Source of the DNA: Phoronis australis
Lineage: Eukaryota; Phoronida; Phoronidae
DNA: 64,000 nt
Assembly (NCBI GenBank): GCA_002633005.1
Contig: NMRA01000152.1
Span: 702,707-766,706, forward strand
Reading direction: 5' to 3'
In this document: positions 57,001 through 64,000 of the stretch, one piece after another
Layout of the letters: every line of letters begins with the position of its first letter
How positions within the stretch are numbered: position 1 is the first letter of the stretch
Translations under genes and position numbers: made by a program
The notes under the pieces: model-generated
Told to the model about the DNA's origin: nothing
The model's input: only the letters and a program-made list of their open reading frames with translations
Databases searched by the model: none

Positions 57001-59907
57001 ACATAGGGCAGTCCCATGTTACACAGCGTCACTCGAATCTCGCTGTATTTACCCACAATGCCGTAAACACCCGCTTGGCACTTTTGCTGCCTCATTTTCA
57101 TGCCACTGGAGTTTCACATGTTATTTGTTGTTGACTGATGCTTTACACGCTTTTCTCGGTTGCACGACAATATTCGTCCTTCCAATGCCAACGAAGTGCT
57201 GTGCTTATGGGCAGCAACTCCGACGTGAAAAAGTTTAGAACAAACTGGACAAACGCCCATGAATGTGTGATCTGAAATTCACCGCCTTCCCAACATCAAT
57301 GAGATACACGAAAATGTGCCTGATATCCAAAACTAGGCTACGCGCTTTTTACTCTTAATCTCCGGGACAAAAGAGAGTTTTGCATTTCTATAATCACTCA
57401 ACCCCCCGGCCCAAAATGGTGTACAGTAGTGTCGGATCATTGTTTAACACTTCCTAAGGTTTGCCTGTAACCAGGCTTAGACCATATCTTGATTGCTAAT
57501 AGACATTTTCCTCATTCACGGAAATTGGAACAGAAACAATGTCAAAATAATCGTTCTGCAAGAGCATCGCGAAATGTTAATGTGGGGCACACCGTATGCA
57601 TCACAGATACAAGGAATTATCGCGTTATTGCAAGCATTCCTACCGGAAGGAAGTAGTTCGAGCAAGTCCATAAAGCTCTCTTGTAACAAGACCACACCAA
57701 CCCCCTCATGATTCTGGAAGCAGTTTGGAGGTCGGACGAATGTCGGTGAACAGGCACAAAAACAATAGGAGGTGTAACGTAGGTCAAATCGGAAACAAGA
57801 CAAGTGGTGTCGCACAATTTTGAGTTTTATGAAACATTGGTTAGGGTGAGAATAATTTAGTTTGAATCAGAACAATGTCAGACACAGACAAAAAGATATT
57901 TCACGGCCTCGGTCATACTTAGTACTTAACGGCGTACTTTTCGTTCTTTAGTGCCGGAGGGGAACCACTTCCGCAGCAGTCGGGTTCTCGCGGAAATCGA
58001 AAAAAACGATATACCCGCTTTCCTCGGAGCTTCATATCAGAATACACTCAGCTGAAGAACAACTGATGTCGCTGCGTCGTGTACTCACCTTCTTCACAGG
58101 TTAACGCGACACCTTGCGGTTAGGTGAGATCAGAGCACTATACGTGGAGGTGATGTGGATATAGACCGATTAAGACGGTTACAAAAACTAATTAAATCTG
58201 GAAGCAGTCTCCTTTAATACGTCCATAATCATTTGTGTTTATAATATTCAGTTTTGTCAGGTAGTTACAATGAGCTATATACGGTATTCTGAGTATCTTA
58301 TTACCTGTATACTATACAATTGTCCATATGGATTTTTTCAGTTTACGTTGTTGATGGCAAGCAAGTATATGTATAGTGAATCGACTTGTGTTGTTCGTTA
58401 ACCCCCGTTGTGCCAGAACAATTGTTTATTACGTTTTGTCATCATGTATTTGAGTGGAGAATGGCGTGATTAAATTCAGGTAGACGCAGAGCCGTTGTAT
58501 TGGTATTTCTGGTAGTGCAGAAGACTGAAGTGTGTACCCAATGAGATCCACGGTAACAGTAAAACTGAAAATGGGTCAGCCACTGGAGAGAGACAAGACA
58601 AATGTTGAGGTATGAGCCTTCCCGGCATAAGGGGGCACAGAACAGTTCTCAAAGGGGTTTGCTTATCAGAACACACGTCAATGGACTTGACACCCTTTAT
58701 TCAATCTGTCGACTGGAAACTGTGTGCAAAGAACGAAAGGTGTCGAGTCTTTTCACATCACAAACCCCACATATGAGCACAGAAACTAAAACTTTTACTC
58801 TCTTGATGCTTGACTGTTTCACTGACTCCAACTGAGAAGCAAGGTAGACACAAAACGCAAAATACGCACTTTTCACCTCAAAACCACCACTTAATTCCCT
58901 GCCGATGCTTGAAAGCCAATATTAGATTCTAAAAGCAAATTTCCTACCAATTCCAAAAGGTGCCAGGCCCAAAAGTAATGTCAAGGGGCCGCCATCTTGG
59001 AGAAGAGTGCAGCTAAAGCCGAGCAAGTGATCTTTTTTCATTCTCAACATCTTCTCAAATACAAACAAATCACATTCACTTAGCTTACATGCAATACCTA
59101 CCTAAAATGCCCCTAAGCCTAGCCTACCCCTAGATTTTAATATTTTGGGAATGCAAATTGGCCGCGGCCGCAGCCTGACTGGTTAGTGCCACCTAAGGTA
59201 AATAAACAAATATGGCCTACATAAATACATTTAGGATTATGTAACATGCAATTCAGGCCCAGTAGTCTCCAACTCGATTCCCGTGACCGGGGTTGGGGAC
59301 GCCAAAAGCCTCCATACTTGCTTCTATTTCATCATTTGACTTCATCGTGACAGTATATGCTCCGTTCACACTACAGGCTATTGCATAAACCGGCCTTCAG
59401 TGACAAATATAGCGACAGTTAGTTTTGATTTAGATCACTCATCTCTATCAAAGTGGCCTAATAAGTGATGAACAAAAAGATGTGATTTCTGTGAATGGAA
59501 TGAAGTGACACCTCGTTATTGTTTGAGACCATGACCTACAAGTTAATTCGTCACGCCATGTCATTATTTTCTCGCAACAGGGTCTCAACCAGTGTTTTGT
59601 AAGATTAAAAATCTCTTCGAGAAAGGAACAACTGAGTTGAGACCAAGTTTGATGGCGGCAAGTTCAAAAGTTCGTTTTTGTGACGGAACATAGGTTTTTA
59701 AGTTTCAATTGCCGGGACGTCACTTCTATCGATATGGCGGTGGATATTTCAAATAACATGAATGAACGATTGCACGACATCTACAGGTTTGCTGTAGCTA
59801 CTGTACGGCGCTCCATCACAAACCACATCAAGGTCGCCTCCATTATCGTACAAACATAAGTTTCAGTGAGTGATGGTGCCTGGGGTGGATACGAGGATCG
59901 GTTAGAT
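54023..59907. other. 3' UTR of SLC6 and a long gene-poor stretch
   Basis: Candidate polyadenylation motifs are ATTAAA at 54153 and AATAAA at 55345. Frames up to 128 codons exist on both strands, but none has a domain or splice support. A run of C lies near 56196-56206. I found no gene here. Confidence 0.4.
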
Positions 59908-61218
59908 TCAAGGGGCAGTGGCTCCATTCATGGGCAAGTACCCAAATATCTTGTACAAATCCTTGCATTCTCTGTCGATAATATTCACGGAGCTAAGCGT
60001 TATAATTGTCTTCCACCGCGATGCTGTTTCAGTGGCATTTTTTCTGTATGTTTTGTACGAGTGAGTACATAACTTTTTCCTGTCTTTGTTTCCGGTCTCA
60101 CAATATGGGAGCAGGCCAGTGGACTCCCTTACATAATTTGCCACAGATTCGGGCAGGGAGAGACTTATGAAATTATACAGATCTTTGGCAGATATCACCG
60201 GTCTTGAAACTACAGTTTCATACTTGAGTCGCATTATGCTGACCTCTGATAATTTTTTGGAAGTCTGGTAATCTTCGAAGATGTCCTTGCACAAGAATGT
60301 TATGTCTTCGTGACGCTGTATTCTACGAAGCCGTCGTCGTGAAACACTGACTCCTCGCGGGTCACGAATTAAATGAACTATCCTCGTATCAGGGACACGT
60401 TTCAGCGCCGCAATGGCGCCTCTCATCGAGAGGCGGACAACCTTGATCACACGAACAGGAGCCTGTTCACAGGCAATTTTTGCTAAACCAATGCAGCGTT
60501 GATAGGAGTATATCTTCACATTATCTAAGCACCTGTAAAAATGCACTAAGGATTTTTGAGTGTCTTGTCTCCTCTGTGCTCGGTAACTAAGGATTTGTCG
60601 TGGTAAGGAATCGAAATTACATGTAAATAGGTTTACGATTACTGAGCTGTCCAAACCTGAGCGATATTTAAGTCCCGTATAAGGTTCGTAGACATAAAAA
60701 GATTTTGGGTACCTGCCGTAAATACTAGTAACAAATGAGGATCCACTTCTCATGTACGACAACACTAAAACCTTTCTTGCGTCAGTACTGCCGCCCACTT
60801 CTGTTGGGAATTCTTCCTCAGTGGTGTACACACTTAGTGCGCTAGGTCCGCCGCAAAGGCCTGGAAGTCCTTGGGTGCAGCGGCTCGTGCATTTGCCTGG
60901 CATTGGACGGTAATCGCCGACAGTTTTGCCACACCAACAGAAATTGCCGTTGCGGACTCCAGCGTATGGCTCACTCTTAGCTCGACAGTAATCAACGCAT
61001 TGTGAAATGTTCATGACTTCAACGTCTATCTCTGCTTCAATAAACCAACAACCCAGGTGAAAGTGAGAAACAGATCGCTGCAGCAGGTTTTGCTGTTTTT
61101 CGCGTGTCATGCTCCGAGATGAATACATTTTCCACAATAGCAGTCCCCAACAAAATAAGACCACCAAAAGGCAACTTTTTTTTTTAATCCACGTCATAGC
61201 TTGATGACGTGCTCGCAC
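59908..61218 (-). CDS. WSC domain-carbohydrate (Gal/GlcNAc-6-O type) sulfotransferase
   Basis: An intronless 436-residue type II Golgi membrane enzyme is predicted. Residues 15-31 form a signal anchor after a basic start. Residues 53-132 form a WSC domain with eight cysteines (57, 74, 78, 94, 96, 110, 114, 122) and the CGG...Y end. From 148 a CHST-type sulfotransferase follows: the PAPS 5'-phosphosulfate loop RSGSSFVT at 157-164, VIKVVRLSMRG at 257-267, and the 3'-phosphate motif IRDPRGVSVSR at 284-294. Such enzymes transfer sulfate from PAPS to a sugar 6-hydroxyl; WSC domains are thought to bind carbohydrate. WSCD1/2 also pair WSC with a sulfotransferase, but the catalytic part here looks like the CHST1/3/5 group. 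The exact glycan is unknown. A second ATG (codon 8, 61195-61197) is an alternative start. Confidence 0.88.
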   Translation of the reverse strand: MRARHQAMTWIKKKSCLLVVLFCWGLLLWKMYSSRSMTREKQQNLLQRSVSHFHLGCWFIEAEIDVEVMNISQCVDYCRAKSEPYAGVRNGNFCWCGKTVGDYRPMPGKCTSRCTQGLPGLCGGPSALSVYTTEEEFPTEVGGSTDARKVLVLSYMRSGSSFVTSIYGRYPKSFYVYEPYTGLKYRSGLDSSVIVNLFTCNFDSLPRQILSYRAQRRQDTQKSLVHFYRCLDNVKIYSYQRCIGLAKIACEQAPVRVIKVVRLSMRGAIAALKRVPDTRIVHLIRDPRGVSVSRRRLRRIQRHEDITFLCKDIFEDYQTSKKLSEVSIMRLKYETVVSRPVISAKDLYNFISLSLPESVANYVRESTGLLPYCETGNKDRKKLCTHSYKTYRKNATETASRWKTIITLSSVNIIDRECKDLYKIFGYLPMNGATAP

Positions 61219-61250
61219 AATCCAAATAAAGGATTTCCTAATTGGAGCGT

Positions 61251-61258
61251 TTTATATA
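61251..61258 (-). promoter_or_regulatory. TATA box of the sulfotransferase gene
   Basis: TATATAAA on the minus strand lies 33 bases upstream of the first ATG. With the usual 25-30 base spacing, transcription would start very close to the first ATG, giving a minimal 5' UTR or use of the codon-8 ATG. Confidence 0.5.
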
Positions 61259-61599
61259 CAATCGTTTCACCTGCTCTTTCGCAATATTTCGTTTCAAACG
61301 ACATGTGCCTCAGGGTTGATAAACTTTTTAATTTCATAATATGGTACAGCCCCATTCTGCCTTATGCTTGGATATGAGACCCACGATGCCTCTCGTTTCC
61401 TAATCAACTCATGGCATTTTCAACCAATAGGCATTTTTACGAGGGCAACCTCATTACTGTCCAGTGTGTTGCAAATGAAAATTAGTTGTAAAACCGTAGA
61501 ACTTGTTCAGGTCCCACTTTTTATTACTGAGTACTTGCAAGCGAAGCTCGAAAAGCAATGAGCGTTATTTAAGCCACTCTGTCAAACCTTAACTGTTCT

Positions 61600-62480
61600 T
61601 CCCAAACAGTGCATTTTAAACTCCTTGACTCCATGAAGGTGCCCATATTAACATATGGTGCAGACTTATGTGCGATCTATTGAAAAAGTTCATAATGATT
61701 TCTATAAATACCTTCTGAGATTGAGTATTAAAACGTCGAATGCTATTGCTCGCAGTGAATGTGGGAGAGAATTGTTAACTACAAAATATATGTGTAAACC
61801 GATTATCTATTGGACAAAATACTTGATATGGGGGAACATAGGTACCCGCTGAAGTGCTATAATGTGCTTAAGGAACAAGGTGAAAACGGTAATTATAACT
61901 AGGCACACCGTGTCAAAGAAATTTTGTAAAGGTACGGTTATGGAGAGGTGTGGTAATTCGGCCCAGGTAATGGTGTTGAATTTATTATGGTATTCAAGCA
62001 GAGGTTACTAGATTGTGAGTACAGGAATAGCAACTGGAAATAAGTAGTTGAAATAAATATGACTTTTATAGTCTTATTAAACGTGATCTTGTTACCGATG
62101 AATATGTGAATTGTTTAAGCGCTTATTCGAGAAGGTTGACACAAGGGTATTCCTAGAAGTGAGAGAATATCCTGCGTATGCAGTATAGGTGAAATTGAAG
62201 GTGAGTCTCATTTCATGTGTCGATGCCCTGTTCTTGGAGACCCTACAAAAAATCTTTTACCAGAACTTGTGAATACTGACTCTTCTCTTGTTAGGTTATT
62301 CCAACAAAAAAACCATGACAGTATCCAACGCCTTGCATTGTATATTCGGAAGGTTATGGGTTTTTAAGAGAAGAATTGCTCTCTGCGTAAATACTCTGAA
62401 TATACATTTGAATTTATGTATTAATGGGTAGGCAATGCCTACGATGTACAATAAATGATGATGATGATGATGATAATATA
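61600..62480 (+). mobile_element. non-LTR retrotransposon (LINE) 3' end with TGA-repeat tail
   Basis: The plus strand shows the region downstream of RT in several frames: SMKVPILTYGADL near 61630, then IEKVHNDFYKYLLRLSIKTS and IARSECGRELLTTKYM (61679-61790), and far down a Cys-rich ISCVCSIGEIEGESHFMCRC (about 62170-62230). ILTYGxE...IEKVHxxF...ESHFxxxCP is the usual C-terminal pattern of LINE ORF2 proteins. Frameshifts and stops mark it as dead and 5'-truncated. It ends at ACAATAAATGATGATGATGATGA, a typical LINE tail microsatellite. It lies downstream of, and convergent with, the receptor gene. Confidence 0.75.
62455..62474. repeat. ATG/TGA microsatellite (LINE tail)
   Basis: Six consecutive ATG triplets at the 3' end of the LINE fragment. 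Confidence 0.85.
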
Positions 62481-62623
62481 ATTACTGATACAGAGTGACC
62501 GTAACCTATTTGATAAATCGAAACTGAATTTGAATGTGACTGGTACGAGTTGCACTGAGAACGGCGCACTTTGATTTAGATTTCCTTTGCCACGTGTGCG
62601 CATAGTATTGATTGTAAAAGATG

Positions 62624-63018
62624 TCAGTGCAGTCCTTGCACCTCGGGAGGCCTCCGGAGCAGCAGCACTAGAGCGACGACCAGCGTTGCTGAGCAAAGAA
62701 CAAGCAGGCAACACCTGTCTATTACCATTGCAACGTCTCTCCAATCCTTATCCAAATTATTATGCAATTGCTGGGAAACTATCCTAGACTTAACCATTTC
62801 AAATAACTGTTCCAAATTCTGATAAATTTTACGGAGAATAGGACTTTTAGAGGCTTTCGTTCTTGGCTGGTTCGTCCGTTTCTCATAGAACGATGATTCA
62901 GTGTTCAAGGGCTCACGTATTTTGAATTTAGAACTCATACCACGAGCGGTTTCTTTCTCTAGTGATGCCTTCTTGTGTTTCTCGTGTTTCATTCCGATGT
63001 GTTTTCCTTCCTTTGTCT
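62624..63018 (-). CDS. nicotinic acetylcholine receptor-like subunit, last exon (partial gene)
   Basis: A Cys-loop ligand-gated ion channel subunit, C-terminal exon only. On the minus strand the acceptor TACAATTTCAG precedes 63018, and the exon is open to a TGA at 62624-62626. It encodes a basic cytoplasmic-loop segment, an amphipathic MA-type helix (LEQLFEMVKSRIVSQQLHNN) and TM4 beginning with WRDVAMVIDRCCLLVLC. DWxxVAMVIDR at the start of TM4 is the nicotinic receptor hallmark. The short tail after TM4 (RRPPEVQGLH) is normal. The ligand-binding domain and TM1-3 must be to the right, beyond the window or in exons I cannot see before 64000. The subunit type cannot be assigned from this part. 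Confidence 0.8.
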
Positions 63019-64000
63019 GAAATTGTAAAATAATTTGATGAGATTAACACAAATTTCGCTTCAGCGGAGACTTTCTATTTCAGAGTAACACGTCAAACAA
63101 CTTACCGATCACCGAACCATTTCCTTAAACTACTCACTGAATTAAGCCCACCCGGTCGAACGAAAAACTCAGTTTTGGAACGCAGCACCCCCTGTACAAA
63201 CCAGTGGTTTACAGCGGTTCGTTTTTAACGTAAGGCGAGGTATTTCTATGCTATTCAAACAACGGTTCAGTGGTTCTATGTGTTCAGGAGCATATTTTTG
63301 CTAAACTCGGAAATTATAAAGCAGATTTACTAATTAAGCCTTCAGTGCATTTTTATGAAGACAGGAGACAGTTGAGGCTGCATTTCACCCGGCAAAGTTG
63401 GAGGAAAAACGAAAATTAAATTAGGCCTTTTACTCTCATAACATCGGTGTCATAGTATTCCTTACCCCAATAGAATTCTGTTTCCGTTACCAACAAGAAC
63501 ATTGAAACCAACAGAGACTCAAGAAGACGCATCAGTTCAGTGTTTTTACTTGGCAGTTGGCCAATCCTAAAATTGCGAAATCAAACTGGCGTACCTGCAC
63601 ATTGACTGTGACTTGCGTTGGTAACGGAAATGAAACTCTATATAGAGGCAAAGAATAGCAACCCCGAGACTGATTTAACGAGAGTAAAAAACCTAAGTCA
63701 ACTTTAGCTTTTTAGCCAGCTAAACAGTACGAAACTCAGCTTTAAAAGATTGCTGACTTTATTTCAATTACTACAAAGCTTTATACACATTCTCGCTGGT
63801 TCCCTGCGTGCCGCTAGATGGGGCGGTAGCCGCGCCAGCACGCAGGTATCACTAAATTTCCTCTGTAAATTTTTTTACACCGGCGTTTCTGATTGGCTAG
63901 TCGAATTCTCAACAGGCAGCGCTTTGCGCAAACAAACTGGCATGACTGATGGACTGAAGTGTAAAGGTGGTCTGTTGTACAGACAAATCGGTGCTTAAAA
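63019..64000. other. presumed intron of the receptor gene; no exon seen
   Basis: No minus-strand exon with Cys-loop receptor similarity is visible. The 82-codon plus frame at 63750-63998 has no domain. Confidence 0.4.

Overview
This window is metazoan nuclear DNA, most likely from an invertebrate and perhaps an invertebrate deuterostome such as a hemichordate or amphioxus; the exact taxon is a guess. The reasons are split genes with GT-AG introns, an SLC6 transporter, a Cys-loop receptor terminal exon, a WSC-sulfotransferase, and a mixed load of old transposons (BEL/Pao, THAP-type and Mutator-like DNA transposons, Myb/SANT Harbinger-type protein, LINE, SINE, MITEs). I see no bacterial, phage or CRISPR features.

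Layout. 1-4.7 kb: remains of two BEL/Pao LTR retroelements on the minus strand and a 449-bp hairpin MITE. 5.5-18.9 kb: a graveyard of minus-strand transposon genes, still with readable exons: a THAP protein, a Myb/SANT protein, a SWIM zinc-finger protein and a large transposase, with internal segmental copies, a 41-bp minisatellite and a single-N join. 19-32 kb: mostly non-coding, with a SINE, MITEs, an 827-bp near-identical tandem copy joined at a single N, a diverged tandem repeat and microsatellites.

32.7-54.0 kb: the main gene, a plus-strand SLC6 sodium- and chloride-dependent amino acid (glycine-type) transporter. I reconstructed it exon by exon with all intron phases agreeing: two alternative first exons, 14 shared exons, 639 or 622 residues. 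Its intron 3 holds three decayed copies of the start of exon 4. Its intron 7 uses a GC-AG splice pair.

54.0-64.0 kb: a long gene-poor stretch, then a single-exon minus-strand WSC-carbohydrate sulfotransferase (59.9-61.2 kb), a plus-strand LINE 3' end (61.6-62.5 kb), and the last exon of a minus-strand nicotinic acetylcholine receptor-like subunit (62.6-63.0 kb) whose remaining exons lie off the right edge.

The host genes do not form an operon. Glycine-type transport and a Cys-loop receptor both fit neuronal signalling, but their proximity is not evidence of a shared pathway. I did not find a convincing new multi-gene system. The best novelties are the decayed exon array and alternative starts in the SLC6 gene, the WSC-sulfotransferase fusion, the hairpin MITE, and the assembly-level duplications.
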